From Gnetum montanum (lineage: Eukaryota; Streptophyta; Gnetopsida; Gnetales; Gnetaceae), in the NCBI GenBank assembly GCA_015680685.1, contig MNCI01003943.1, forward strand, positions 272,346 through 336,004: 63,659 nt of DNA, in the 5' to 3' direction. The position numbers and the translations under genes are program-made. Below are positions 44,241 through 56,940 of this stretch, one piece after another. Within the stretch, counting starts at the first letter, position 1; each line of letters starts with the position of its first letter. The notes under the pieces were generated by a model that did not search any database, had not been told where the DNA came from, and saw only the letters and a list, made by a program, of their open reading frames with translations.

Positions 44241-44924
44241 AGAGAAACCTCAAAAGAGGAATCTCATTCTCTAGCACTCTAGGCATCTTAATTCTCAATT
44301 GCAACTAAGGTAAGTCAAGGTAAGTTTTATTTCCTTGCTTGCTAAATATCATATTAGTATTTAATTTGGAAAGACTAAATTGTGTGGATGTGTGCTTACC
44401 TCATTTCAAGCTATGGGGTGTTTGCTTTAATACTTTACCATTATTAAGATAAGTGCTTTCAAGAGAAGATATTTGATACTGTTAGAACATTTGATTATGG
44501 CATCTGTTTTGAATGTATGAGCATGATGTGATTAATCTTATAATTTAATGAAAGTTTATGGTTCTTGTAAACTTTTAAAGCTTGTATTGGCAAATCAATT
44601 TTTTTGAATCTTATTTATAATGTATTGGTTTTAAGTGGTTTAAAACTCATGGTCCAAAAGCTCTTCATTGAACAATTATTACTTTTTAAACATATATGGC
44701 TTGTGCTCCAATCTCTTAATTAAGCTATGACATTGTTGCTTCCTTATGAAAGCTTAAAGTTTGGTTGCTTTTAAGAATTTTTTTTATGGTCCTTGTAATT
44801 CATGTATCTTTTGAAGATAGCTACATTGCAAAAGGAAGTCCTTAAGCATGTGAATTATTTCCTATCTTTATGAGAGGTCTTTCTTTCAAACTTGATCTTA
44901 AGTGTTATGCCATGTTTTTGTGGA
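44241..44924 (+). other. Copia-associated remnant without recognisable domain
   Basis: AT-rich. Nothing resembling copia protease, integrase or RT was identified. Confidence 0.5.
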
Positions 44925-46132
44925 CCCTTTAGTGTGTTTTGGTGTGTGTCAAAACATTAAGCAAAATGTAGTCAAAGGTTGTTTGCATGGTTGTATGGTT
45001 ATTATGTTTGTAGGACTATGTACATAAGAAACCAAGATGAGTTTAAGAGGACATGGAACGAACTATTTAGAGCTCAAAGGAGGAGGGCACCCACATGATC
45101 TTCAAATGAATATTCAAAGAATGTGAACAAGGACTAGATACTATACAAGCAAAGTTATCATCATCAAAGCATGCAGAAGATCAAGGCTATGGACAAGGAA
45201 TGATGGATTCAAAAGACAAAGAAAGTGAAAGAATGACATCTTTGTGAAATAGCAGACATCTTAGCATAATTGGAGTAAACTCAAATAAATATGTCTTTAG
45301 AACTAGTAAGACATATCCCTTAGACAAATATGTCTTTTACGAAGCAAAGATGTCTTTACAAAATGAAGGCTAGTACTAGACTACTATCTTCCAGAATGGA
45401 GACTTCAGAAAGAAGTCTTTTAGAAAAAAAATACATCTTTCAAAAAACAAAGACGTTCTTCGAAGCTTGAAGGTAAATTCAAAGAGATGTCTCAGGAACA
45501 AGACAGACATTTCCCACAACCATTATTGACCTTTAGCTAGCTGTTGCATGAGTTCCAAGATGGATTTAGAAATACAATAGTTATAAGAAGACTTTATATG
45601 CATTGGGAAATGTGCAAGCCTTATTGTATTCATTATACACACATTTGTAACTATTGAATTCTCTATTGCTCCTCATTATATTATCATTTTGGCTTTGTAA
45701 AGTGTGTTGTACTTAATTGTACAAGGATTAGCAGACTGAGTTGCAATTCTCCCTTATAATTATTATTCTTGTTTTCTTGTAGGGTTGATTTCCTTGAGCT
45801 TGTTGGGATCCTATGGGATTGAGTTGTTGGTGTTGTGGTACAACACTCCAGTTCGGGGCTCAAGATTTTAAAGGCTGCGAAAGCCTTGAAACCACATTTC
45901 CGAGCCTGATGGAACCTTGTGGGGTTAAGTGATTAGTGTTGTAGTACAACACTCTAGAGAAGGGCTTTAAAACTATACAGGGTGTGGACCCTTTAACCAA
46001 ATTTTGAGAGTAACAAAGTCTAGAGGTACGCTTATGATCTATCCTCCAAGTGTAAAGAATCCAAATTAGGAAACCACATAAATGTGTGTGTGCACTTTAT
46101 TTCATAAAGGTTCAATTTGGGGAACTTATTCA
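44925..46132 (+). repeat. Copia LTR-like repeat C1
   Basis: Collinear with 47,551-48,775: shared words include GTTGCATGAGTTCCAAGATGG (45,543; near-match at 48,170), TGGGATCCTATGGGATTGAG (45,804 and 48,449) and GGGGAACTTATTCA at the right edge. The left edge is approximate. It contains a cluster of AGACATCT/AGATGTCT words at 45,190-45,510. It is followed directly by the poly-C run. Confidence 0.75.
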
Positions 46133-46133
46133 T

Positions 46134-46162
46134 CCCCCCCCCCCCCCCCCCCCCCCCCCCCC
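46134..46162. repeat. Poly-C run of 29
   Basis: Uninterrupted C exactly after the end of repeat C1. The homologous position after C2 reads TCGTCCTCC. True length or an assembly problem cannot be told apart. Confidence 0.9.
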
Positions 46163-46460
46163 ACCACTATAAGCTCAATGATCCATAGGTTTGAGATGTT
46201 TTAGACTTATTTTAATGAATCTAGAATTTTTCAAGGCTATGATGACTAGTTTGAAGGTTTCTGAAGGTTCTAGACCTCAAAATGAGCATCTATATTTTCA
46301 GCCCTAGTAGAACAGACATCTACTCTAATAGTTAGATGTCTTCCCTACATTTAAGACATCTCATTTTGATAGAAGACATCTCTCTCAAGAGGTAGCCATC
46401 TAATCTAACATCTCTACTCTCTAGCAAGACATCTACTATTTCTCGTAACTCATCTCATAT
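46163..46460 (+). repeat. Partial third copia LTR segment
   Basis: Resembles 47,750-47,900 of C2 (GAGATGTTTTAGACTTATTTTAATGA versus the C2 version GAGTGTCTCTAGTTCATTTTGATGA, described here by position 46,189 onward). It has a second cluster of AGACATCT-type words at 46,313-46,435. Confidence 0.55.
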
Positions 46461-47550
46461 CAATTTTAATGGATGTTTCAAAAAAATAGATGCATTACAA
46501 AAGTTGAAGTTTGTAGAGGCTTTCCTTAAAAAAAGTGGGTTTCTTGTTAATTTTCTATGAGGAAATTACCTGTAATAAATTTTTTCATCTTCTTTGTTGA
46601 AAGGATTGACTAATGAGAGACCTTAGTCTCCACACTTAATCTTAAAATTTCAGTGCAACATGAAGATCTTAAAAGGCTTAAGCAAAAATACAAATCTCTC
46701 TCCAACAGATGTAGTATGACAAAAGGAATAAACTGAAGCATATATGTAGGGAGCATGTATCTCTTTAATAATTTTCATTCTATAGACCACTAATGTAGGA
46801 GGAGTCTTTTGAGACTTTGACCAAAAGGCACTCAAATAGCAAGATGAGATAGAACATGACTATTCTTTTTATGGTAAAGTATCCAAGGTAAAAGTATGCT
46901 TTGATCAACACATCCTTTAAACATTTTGCCTTGAGATATACTTCATAGTTTAGGAATTTAAATTTGGCATGGCTAGTTACAAATCATGTGATTAAGAGAT
47001 GTTTATAAAGTTGTATTTCTCTATTCTTTCTTATGCATATACTTTCTTTATCATAAAAATTTCCATGCCTTATTCTATTGATAATGTTTTTAAAAGAAGG
47101 AAAATATTGGAAAATTAGAGAATCATGCAATATTTACTATTAATGACTTATTAGTTTAGAGACAAGTTACTTGATCTTCAAGGATCATACTCTACTTCAA
47201 GCTTTAAGTTTTTTTTAAATATTCTTGAATATCACTTGAAAGGTTTGGATTAGTTAATTTTTATCTTTGTAAAAAAAAAAAAGGGATAGCACTTCGTGGA
47301 ACTTAGTGCTAAAGGATGTTTACTCTTTTACTAATATTCTTTCTTAGCTAAAATGTTTTTCTCTCTATGGGAGTTTCATGCATATTATATGATGTTGCTC
47401 TTGTATGATATATATTTAAGAGACAAGTTTAGATGCATCATCCTTTTTGGTCATGCCCAAAAAGGGGGAGAAGTAGCTTATGTATTGTGATATTGTGATA
47501 AAGACTAATCCATTTTCTTAAGTTTTGGACATTACCAAAAAGGAGGAGAT
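46461..47550 (+). other. Internal copia remnant ending in polypurine tract
   Basis: Degenerate, with no recognisable pol motif. At its end are AAAAAGGGGGAGAAG near 47,459 and AAAAAGGAGGAGAT at 47,537-47,550, which are typical plant copia 3' ends and the likely polypurine tract. Confidence 0.6.
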
Positions 47551-48775
47551 TTTTGACCTTTTGGTATGTCAAAATGTTAAGAAAAATGGAGTACAAATAT
47601 GTTTGTGTGGTTGTTATGTTTACAAGAGCAAGAACAAAGGACTCAAGGGCTCACAAGCAAATTTGAGATCATAAGGACTCAAGGAAGCATGAATGAATAT
47701 GAAGAATCAAGAAAAATGTGTCTATTTTTGTTGATGATGATTCTTGGATGTTTTGGCATGTTTCGGAGTGTCTCTAGTTCATTTTGATGAGTCTATGAGG
47801 TTATAAGATCTATGGGGACTTGTTTGGATGCATCTAGAGGCTCCCAACATCAAAACGAGTAGTTTCCTTTTTGGCCCCTATAAAAGAGATGTCTTTCTAA
47901 TAGGTAGCATAGTCAAAGATGTATTTGTATAATAGTAGACATATTTTAAAATGAAGATGTATTTTTCTAGAAAAAGACTTCTTCATAGAATGTAGGCCAA
48001 TTTCAGAAAGACGTCTCTCCCTAGGCAAACCCATTTTGCCAAAATGGAGATTTTAGAAAGACATCTTTCCTAGACAAAGATGTGTTCCTAGAATAGAGTG
48101 AAAATACAAAAAGACATCTTAGGCATGAATAATATGTCTTCCATGATCATTAAATATTGTTAGTTAGTTGTTGCATAAGTTCCAAGATGGATTTGTAAAC
48201 ATGGTAGCTATAAGAAGACATCATATGTATTGGAAAATGTGCAAACTCTTGTACAATCATTGTATAATCATTTGTTAATCATTGTTGCTTTTCATTGTAT
48301 CATCATTTGTTCATTGTAAAGTGTCATGTAACTCAAAGTACAAGGATCAGCAAACTAAGTTACATTCATCCCTTGTAATTATTGTTCTCCCTTATTGTCC
48401 TATTGAGTTGATGTGTTTCTTGTGGGAAGGCATCTTGATTGAGCTTGGTGGGATCCTATGGGATTGAGTGATTAGTGTTGTGGCACAACACTCTTGAGCA
48501 TAGCTCAAGATTCTAAAGGTTATGGAAGCCTAGAAATCAAATTCCAAGCCTAATGGGATCTTGCAAGGTTGAGTCATTGGTGTAGCATCACAACACCCTG
48601 GAGAAAGGCTTGAAGATTGTATAGGGTGTGGATCCTTCAAACGACATTTGAAAGGAACAAAGTCTAGAGGTGTGTTTTTAAACTACCTTCCAAGTGTGAA
48701 CTACCCAAATTGGAGAACCACATTAAAATTGGTGTGTGCTTTGTGTTAAAGAATTTTTATTTGGGGAACTTATTC
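47551..48775 (+). repeat. Copia 3' LTR-like repeat C2
   Basis: Follows the polypurine tract and ends GGGGAACTTATTCA. A TATA-like CCCCTATAAAAGAG lies at 47,876-47,889, followed by a cluster of AGATGTCT/AGACATCT words at 47,887-48,120. It pairs with C1. Confidence 0.75.
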
Positions 48776-48779
48776 ATCG

Positions 48780-48960
48780 TCCTCCTTCTAAGTGAAATGA
48801 TCCTCAGTAATACCCTACCATGAGGATTTTAATGGTCATTCATCTCCCAGCATAATGGTCTTACAAGGGCCCTCATAAACATCTTGGAAAACATGCAGTT
48901 GATCATCATCAGGAACATACCATCGAACCAAGCCATTAATGCACACCTTGTAAATATGTA
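48780..48960 (-). pseudogene. Element R integrase, N-terminal part
   Basis: Minus strand: VRWYVPDDDQLHVFQDVYEG near 48,930, then KTIMLGDE. It corresponds to the CFDDMFLTQINCEFSKML segment of P near 21,605. The zinc ligands are eroded. It is broken at about 48,780 against C2. The rest of the core is not contiguous: it resumes, after a gap of roughly a hundred residues, at 41,880. Confidence 0.7.
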
Positions 48961-49129
48961 TATTAATTTCCATAAATTTTTTATCCTAGTGAAGAGACTG
49001 TTGTTTCTTCCTATTATTCCATTCCTATGGCATCCCTAGAGTGAGTATGTAGGTAAGGATTCCATTGTACTAGTTGAATGCTCATTTAGTAACAACTCCA
49101 ACAAAGAGGACTTCATCAGGAAATTAATC

Positions 49130-49640
49130 GAAAAGTAGGTCTTTCTCCTCTTTGTTGTTCCATCTCAATCAAGACAAGTGGTCAACTACCACATTCTCGG
49201 TTCCCTTTTTGTCCACCATGGTTAGATCAAACTCTTGCAAGATTACTAGCCACCGTATGATATAGGGTCCCACCTTTGGTTTATTCATCAAGAACCTAGT
49301 TGCACTATGATTTATGTACATAAAAACCTTGTAAACAAGCACATAGTGCTTGAAATTTTCTACGACATACATGAATACTATTAGTTATTTCTCAGTAGTG
49401 GTGTAATTTAGCTATGAAACCATAATTCTTTTGCTCATACAGTGGATCTAATAAGGATGTTTTTGATCATCCAACTATGTTAGCATGGCTTCCAAGGCAT
49501 AATTGTATGCATTCGTCATAATGTGGAAGGGTCTAAACCAATGAGGTGCTCATAGAATCAGAGTTTCCATGATCTTCTACTTGAGTTTCTGGAATGCATG
49601 CTTGCATTTCTTGGTCTAGATAAATGAAGCATCCTTCTTT
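49130..49640 (-). pseudogene. Element R RNase H
   Basis: Minus strand: NFKHYVLVYKVFMYINHSA near 49,340 (INH where the family has TDH, so a catalytic Asp is lost), RWLVILQEFDLTMVDKKGTE near 49,255 and NVVVDHLS at 49,170. It is collinear with the RNase H of P. Confidence 0.83.
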
Positions 49641-50330
49641 GTCAGATCCATAAAAAATTTGGCGATCTTAGAGAAATTCTTGATGAAGCACCAATAACAA
49701 CTACTATGACCAAAGAATGACCCCACATGTTTGAATATTTCTAGTTGTCAGGTTATTCCTTGGATGATCCTTGTTTTTTCATGGTCCACCTCAATCCCTT
49801 TCTATGAAATTTTATGCCCCAACACAATGTCCTCATTGACCATCTAGTGGATTTTTTGCTAGTTGAGTCATCCATGAAGACCTCCACCCAACTACCCATC
49901 TGATGTTGGAAAATGTTCAGGACAATGTGTTAGAAGGTTGCAAGGTAATTGCATAGGCTGAAAGGCATCTTTCTATATGAAAATGTCCCCCATGGACTTA
50001 TGAATGTGGTTTTGGCCTAATCCTCTAGTGCTATCTTGATTTTGTTATAGCCACTATAATCATCTAGGAAGTTGTAATAGCAATGCCCAGAAATTGTGTC
50101 CAACACCTAGTCCACAAATGATAAGGGAAAATGGTCCTTGTGTGTTACCATATTTAATAGCCTAAAATCAATATAGCCCTCCATTTCCTAGATTTCTTTG
50201 GAACTATCACAAGTGAGCTAATACTTTCTATTTGCAATGGGATAGATGAACCCTGCCTTGAGGAGTTGCTTAATCTCCTCTTTGATGATTTGCTTGAGTT
50301 TGGGGTTCAATTGCTAGTGCAACTACCTCT
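49641..50330 (-). pseudogene. Element R reverse transcriptase
   Basis: Collinear with the O and P RTs. The minus strand near 50,280 gives KQIIKEEIKQLLKAGFIYPI, GHCYYNFLDDYSGYN near 50,080, and a plus-strand TCATCCATGAAGACCTCC at 49,867 encodes the EVFMDD block in inverse. A short deletion after the FMDD block removes part of the thumb. Many stops. Confidence 0.83.
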
Positions 50331-51026
50331 TTGGTTTAATAGAGAAATCTATGAAGATTAGATGCTAACATATTCTTGGATCAATTTTCATCAACTCCTG
50401 GTATGACTAAGCAAAGCCTATTGACCATTTGTTGATCACCTCCAACAACTTCTTTTTTAACATAGCACCAAGATTGGCATTGATGATGACCAACTTTCCA
50501 TTGTTTAGAAAATCATATTCCATTCTAGTTGGTATATATTTTAACTTAAGGGGCTCCTATTTGAAGTTCTCTAGGATTTTCAACTCTCCCCAATTGGTTT
50601 CATTAGGTTCCTCAAAGAGTTGGTGATGGACTTGCTCTATTTTGTTCATACCTTTAATGTAGGTAGTTACAAGGCTCTTAGTTTATTCCATGCACAAGGT
50701 TGAACTACTTTATTCTTTAGTTGTTAGCCACTGGGTGCCCTCCTATTTTGTGGTTGTTGCATATAGAAACTTTTGAACTTTCATGACATCTACACATTGC
50801 ATGCATGTCATGAATGTGATACTCTTGATTGTCCATAATTTCTACATGTAGTGGCACCTTGTGTCACTGTACATGATCATGGAATGTGCTTACTCTATAT
50901 CTTCCCAAAGTCATTTTCCTTGGAAATATCTAAGGAGAGGTCTTTTATTCTTAGCCATGCATCAATTGTAGTTAGCCAACCCCTTCTTGTGATGATAGGA
51001 AAGTCCTCGTAGTTATCCATGTGAAT
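50331..51026 (-). pseudogene. Element R protease C-terminal part and protease-RT linker
   Basis: The segment next to 51,026 reads IHMDNYEDFPIITRRGWL and TTIDAWLRIKDLSLDISKEN on the minus strand, matching the second half of the O protease near 3,560. It stops at 51,026 and its first half resumes at 60,416, so element N2 interrupts it. Confidence 0.8.
51022..51026. repeat. Left target-site copy of element N2
   Basis: TGAAT here and TAAAT at 60,411-60,415 flank N2 and differ by one G-to-A transition. Protease homology continues across the pair. Confidence 0.75.
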
Positions 51027-51917
51027 TGATGAGCAGTGATGTACCCCTTACTTCCAACCATATGAATCATAAGCATTCATGCATGATTTAGTCAAACTCT
51101 ATGGATGGGACTAGTTGTGGCATCTAGATCATTATGTCTTAATTATAGTTCATTGTCTTCTCACTTGGACTAGCGGTAGCTTTGTCACGTATGCTTTAGT
51201 CCAAAGTGAGGCATATGATAATTGATGTTGTTTTGGCCTTATGCTACTCTTAATGATAATAAGAAAATCAATGTTTTAAACTAATTAATAATGAAAAGTA
51301 AAGTCTAAACTAGCCTACATGCAATGAGTATTTATTCCTAATCTTTTGTACACACATTGGACTTCATGCAACTACCATTGGGATTACCAAGCATACCATT
51401 ATTAGGCATACCAAATGATAACACTATTGGGTTACTAAGTAATTATACTCAAGCACTGAAATTAGTCATACTCATTCCACTTAATGATAGAAATAATAAA
51501 GAGCAATAATTGATAAACATTGACTAAGAAAAATAGTAAGCATTTAAGTAATTAAAAACAATAATAAAGCTAAGTGGATGCTGCAATGATGGAAGTAATC
51601 TCAATCTTTATTATCAAACATGTAACATGTCCAAGTACATCACACTTGACTAAGGATGCTATACAATCACTTAACATCATACTACAAGAATGCACCAGAA
51701 ACAAAAGTTCTTTATTTCTACTTCTAAAATCTATCGAAATCTATCAAAATCTATATCTCCCACTATCATGCACTCAAGTGTTATATTTATAAGCTAGAAT
51801 GGAAGGGTTGATATCAGATCCCCGACTTTGAAGGTTGTGCCCTAATATCATATACCTGATAATGTAGCTCTGATATTAGATATCCAATATTAGAGCCTTA
51901 CAAAACATGACTCATCA
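51027..51917 (-). repeat. LTR L3 (3' LTR of N2)
   Basis: TGATGAG...GACTCATCA, 891 bp, homologous to L4. U3 repeats GATATCAGATCCCC, CTGATATTAG and similar lie at 51,810-51,895. An inverse TATA box (TTTATAAG) sits at 51,787. A CCCCC tract at 51,919-51,924 is the minus-strand polypurine tract just inside the element. Confidence 0.9.
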
Positions 51918-52089
51918 TACCCCCACGACTAAATGAAAACTCATCCTTGAGTTAAAAAAAATAAGGAACAAGTTCTTTACAAAATATTGGAAAGGTATGG
52001 GATTATTGATTGACTTAAATAAGCACAAAAATTGACTCTTCCATGCTATAGTGGTGTTTTACAAAAATGGATATAACATGACAAAACAA

Positions 52090-54900
52090 CAAAATTGGGG
52101 AAGCTCATGTAGTTCCCAAAGGCAGTGGCTTTTCCATTGGTTGCTTTCCTTTGTCATCAAGCCTCTAGAATTTGTACTAATTTAGGAGTGCCTACATCTT
52201 CTCCTCCTCCACTCTTGGATCATGCACCTCGGTTGATGATCCAATGTGTGTTGAAATTGGTACATCCCATAGACATGGCAGCTATAGGAACATTTGATTT
52301 TCTTTCACATACCACATTGCGAACTACCTCCATTCCTCCTTGAAAGCTCTAAACTTTTTCTTAATTTATGATGATCTAATAATCTATTGGTCAGGTCTAA
52401 GGCTACATCTCTTTACCTATGGTGGTGAGCCTTAATTGTTTCTAATTCTAAGTTTGCCACATGGAGTTTTTGTAGCACATCTTTCTATCTACAAACTCTT
52501 TTTCATATAAGGCATAAGTGACAACTACTTGCTATTCCAACTCATTTCTAGGCCAACCTACTATTAACATGACAAGGTTAGTATAGCGAAGGTTAGCTAA
52601 CACCATGTACTCTTTCAAATCTTCAATCTGTAGGTCCTTATTCTTCACTTCCACTTGGTGGACTAGGGCATAGTTATCTAAGATGGGCTACTAGTCAGGA
52701 TTCTACACAAACATGGAACTGATGTAGGCCTTTTCCATCTAGATTTCTTTTTTATTATTTTATTTGTACATGTCGATCTAGTCCTAAAAGTGCTCTTTCA
52801 GCTTCTCTTGCTTTTTGGCCTTGTTCTACCACATGCTTATCTCAATTGTATATTTTTAATGTATCGTGCACACCTCCTCCATTGAGAGGATTCAATTCTC
52901 TTTAGCCAATCTACTTATGTCCTAGTTGACCCTCACCAGTTGCTCCCTTAACTAGTGGATGCTTTCTTCCAAAATGTTTTTCTACTTCTTGACGGTGGTC
53001 AATTTTGCATTGTTAGCAGCAAACTACTTATTTTCTTCTTGTGTAGTAGTCAATGCCTTCACATGACCATATGCTTGGGATTCAGTGGCTGAGGCCTTCC
53101 AAACTACTTTCTTATTTTCTTATTCAAAAATTTTATTTTTTCAATCAATCAACATAGTGCTCTATTCAAAATTTCTCTAATTGGTCAAGCACAACAAACT
53201 GGAAAGGGTTCCTTATTTTGGCTCTCAAGGAAATGAGCTCTTGTTGCAATATGTGCACCTTTGCTTTTTCATGCTCTACCTTGGTCTCCGCCATGACCAG
53301 TTTTCCTTTTATGGCTATGAGCTTAGATTGTACTATAGTGACATCATTACAAATGTCAAAATGAGTTGTCATAACTTTCCCAATCTTCAGCAATCTGTCA
53401 AGCACATCCTCATGGGCTCCAAGAGTCATTGAAGTCCCAGTTAATATTTGTGCATATCTTGTTCCAATTAAGTCCATTGAGGGTACAATAGGCACATTAA
53501 AGGATTCTTTAATGTGGTTTGTGATAACTTCTACTATAGTTGCCGCATCTTGGTGCCACATGACCATGACTGTGGCACATTCTCCTATTCTAAGCACCAC
53601 TTGGAAAGAAGTTATAGCATTTTCAGAGATCTACTATAGCATTCATCAAGAGGCTTATCCTCCTAATTGCAAAAAAATATGCCCCCTTGATGGATCTACT
53701 AATACTATAGGCCTAATGGCATCATTAATGACTCAAAAGAGGTTGGATTCATCCCTACTTCCCCAATTGAAAGTTTTAGCAATTCACTACAGATGACTCA
53801 TTATGGGCCTATAATCTTATGGTGATGGTAGTGGAACTTGCAACTCTCGTCGTTGCTCTAGTTCTAGCTCTAGCTCCTTCTCTGGTTCTTGTTCTGGCTC
53901 CTTTTTTGGTTCTTGTTCTTGTTCATCATTAAGGTATTTCCTTGGTCCTATTGGTTTAAGCAACTTAGAGAATGAAGCATTTTAGGCCGTATTGAGAATG
54001 TCATTAGTGTAACCTAGGATTCTAACATGCTTGCATAACTTTCTAATTAGGCAAGGGAAGGGAAGTTTCAGCTTCCCCACCTTTCTTTCCTCAAACTACT
54101 TTTAAATCTCCATGAAGTACAACTAGGCAAATTTGGCATTGTATTTACCCATGAAGATTGTAAGGTGATATCCTATTGAGCCCTTTGGTGGGGAATAAAT
54201 GGTATCTAATGATTTTGAAATAAATCCTCTCTTCTAGAGTCAGATCACTCTATATTTTATTTTCTTTGTTATATGTCCACTTCAACCACAACTTTCTAGT
54301 TTCTACATCAAACCTTGTGGATAGATGTGCTACCTTAGCTTCCACATTTGGTATGTTCAAAGCCTCTGCAATGGCCTTGACTAAAAAGGAATAGATATTT
54401 TGCCAATGTTAATAATGGTGTTATCTTCCTTATTATGTCAAAATTGGTATGTCTCACCAAGGTACCATTTCCCACTTTCAGAGATGATATGCCATAGAGG
54501 TAATGCTTGAAGTTGAGTTCTAACCACCTCAAGGACAAATGCCATGTATGGAATGAAGATCATTTCCATGATGACCATGGTCAACATGGATCACTCCTAG
54601 ATGGCCTAAAGGCATTCTTGGAACAATGTGAAGCATTGTCCTTGCACTTGAGCTTATGCTTCTATAGCCTCCACTTGGACCAACTACCCTATAGTAGGAG
54701 CCTATTGATGAATGCTAAATGACTGGGCCTCATGTTCTTCATGCTTAGTTAGTGGGCCTTATTCTCCTAGTCAGCCTCTACCACCTCTCAAGCATTTTCT
54801 TGCACCCTATGAAGGTTCTTCTTATCCTTCTCTTTTTGGGACGATCTATAATTAATTAAGGATTTGATTTTACTAAGATGTTTTTCATTTACCATCAACA
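52090..54900 (-). pseudogene. Element N2 3' ORF, coiled-coil protein of unknown function
   Basis: Read from 54,900 down. A globular part near 54,340-54,010 includes HLSTRFDVETRKLWLKWTYN and LIRKLCKHVRI, resembling a domain common in plant retroelement accessory ORFs (tentative). Next is a Glu/Gln/Pro repeat near 53,840-53,930. An open 144-codon stretch at 53,600-53,166 contains MVMWHQDAATIVEVITNHIK and the helix VEHEKAKVHILQQELISLRA. Coiled-coil stretches continue to about 52,560. It sits between integrase and 3' LTR, where env-like ORFs lie in Athila elements, but I see no membrane segment or signal peptide. R and N1 carry pieces of the same ORF. Confidence 0.68.
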
Positions 54901-56940
54901 GGTTTATACCTTACTCATAACCTTAGTTCTATTAAGTTTTTAGCTCATGTGATTGCAAAGTTAGAGAAATTTCAAGAAAAATGCCCAAAAAGTGTTAACT
55001 TCTTTTATGATCCTTCATAATTAGCTTCTTTTTCCTTATGTATGACATATAATGATGGTTATGATTCCTTGGGTGAGATAATTAAAGGTTTTGGCATACA
55101 TACAACTGATTTTTCATTAAAATACTTAAGGCTTTTAACATTCTTACCCTTATAATACCTTCTAGGTGATAGCAAATTTCAAAAAATTGATGCAAGTTTT
55201 CCACACAAGCACCCTCCCCCAACTAAATTGAACACTCTGGGATCAATTAGTTTTAAAAACCACAAAAATCAAAGCAATATGAAGCAAGATATTGCATGTG
55301 GAAGTTGGGTGTGCAAATCTCTTAGTCGAGAGAGAAAAATGCAACAACTCCCCTAGCTTCAATTGATGGTAATGAAGTTTTTAAGCATCGTAGTGGTCCT
55401 ATTTATATATTTTTATGGACCCAATATTAGGTACCTGACATTGGGTATCCAATATCAACTCCTACCTGATATCAAGTAGCTAATATTAGGGGTCATAAAA
55501 TTTCATTCTATGAGGACATTCAACATGAAAAATGAAGCTTTGTGATTAGGTAAAAAGTTTCATGTAAAATCCAAAGTTCTAGGGTAAGTGGGAATTCATA
55601 TGTAGTCATCAGTAATGTTAAGAGATGGAATCATAGGAATTAAAAGCTTTGAAAGATGTAAGAAAAGGGTATTAGATCTATAGTATAGAATGGATCAATT
55701 ATATGATAAGGGAATGTTTTGAGTTTATCATTTATGCACTTAGAAGGTTTAGGATGATGCAATTATGTTAGATAAGTATAAGTTACAACATTTATACAAG
55801 TGGGTCCTCCACAAAGTAGGCTCCAGCCCTTAATGCCCTTGTATAACCATACCTAAAAATGTCCATAGGCACCAAAGGAGTTGAATTCAAAGCATGCTTG
55901 TTGAACAAAACACACATGTTAAAACCACTAATTTGAGGAAATAAATCTATGTTACACAAAACCATAAGTTATTGTCATATAGATAGTGAGATGAGATGGA
56001 GTTTTGAAAGGATTGTAGATTTTGGGATGTGAGGTGCCTCACCATAGGCATAATGAATCCTTGTGTGTTATTAATGGTTAAAGTAATCATTAGCCCTTCT
56101 TTCCAAGATTCAAACCAAGTCCAAACCACATTCCAGTGACATCACATTATTTTATCTCTTAGATTGACTATCATAAGACTACTACCATTGCAAGAAGTAG
56201 CATCACTTGGCATTTTGTCTAAGGGAGGAGTTTATTCATGAAACTTTTTCTTTTTCCTTTTTTTTTATTTCTAAAAAGCCACCAACCTTCAAGCATGGGT
56301 AACATTCTTTCTAGTGGGACCCTCAAAAAATTATTCTATGCCCTTTTATTTTATTTTCATATGTGTCAACCTTACCAAAGGAATACTTTAGGCATGGGTA
56401 ACATGTCTTTCTAGTGACATGGTAAGGCAACACTTATTTACTCTTACTTCCATTTTTTTGTTGGATCTACAAGGATATAATTACAACCTTAGCAACATGA
56501 TAGAATATATAGAAATGGTCAAAGAGATTCCAAAAATCCCCTTGATATGACATCCTTTGAATTCCCCCTTGGTTCTTCACTTTTCTATCTAAGCACAATG
56601 ATTATGAGTTTATTTTTAGTTTGATGATGGAAAAGAATATCATTATGACCATGGTAAGAACCTCTTATTAATGGGATGGATGGATGGATGACATGGCTTT
56701 ACTATCCAGATAATCAGTCCTCATGACTTTAACAACATAGAGAAAACCTCATCTTAATGGGCTACATCATGTTTTTTTATTCACAAATGGGATTACTGAC
56801 AAAGGAAATGAAAGCATAGTGTCAAAAAAGTTAAAAAGGATAGGAAAAATTTGTATCAAAAAATGAGAAAGTGATCAAAAAATTGTAAAACAAAAAGATG
56901 AAAAACATCTATTAATTTTGAATGTTAGGATGGGACATCT
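54901..56940 (-). other. N2 non-coding region upstream of the 3' ORF
   Basis: Includes 56,060-56,820, homologous to 40,041-40,870 of R with the AAGCATGGGTAACAT motif near 56,291 and 56,392. At 55,410-55,500 it has another set of AATATTAGGTACCTGA-type short repeats similar to LTR U3 repeats, possibly an LTR fragment. No ORF of note. Confidence 0.55.
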
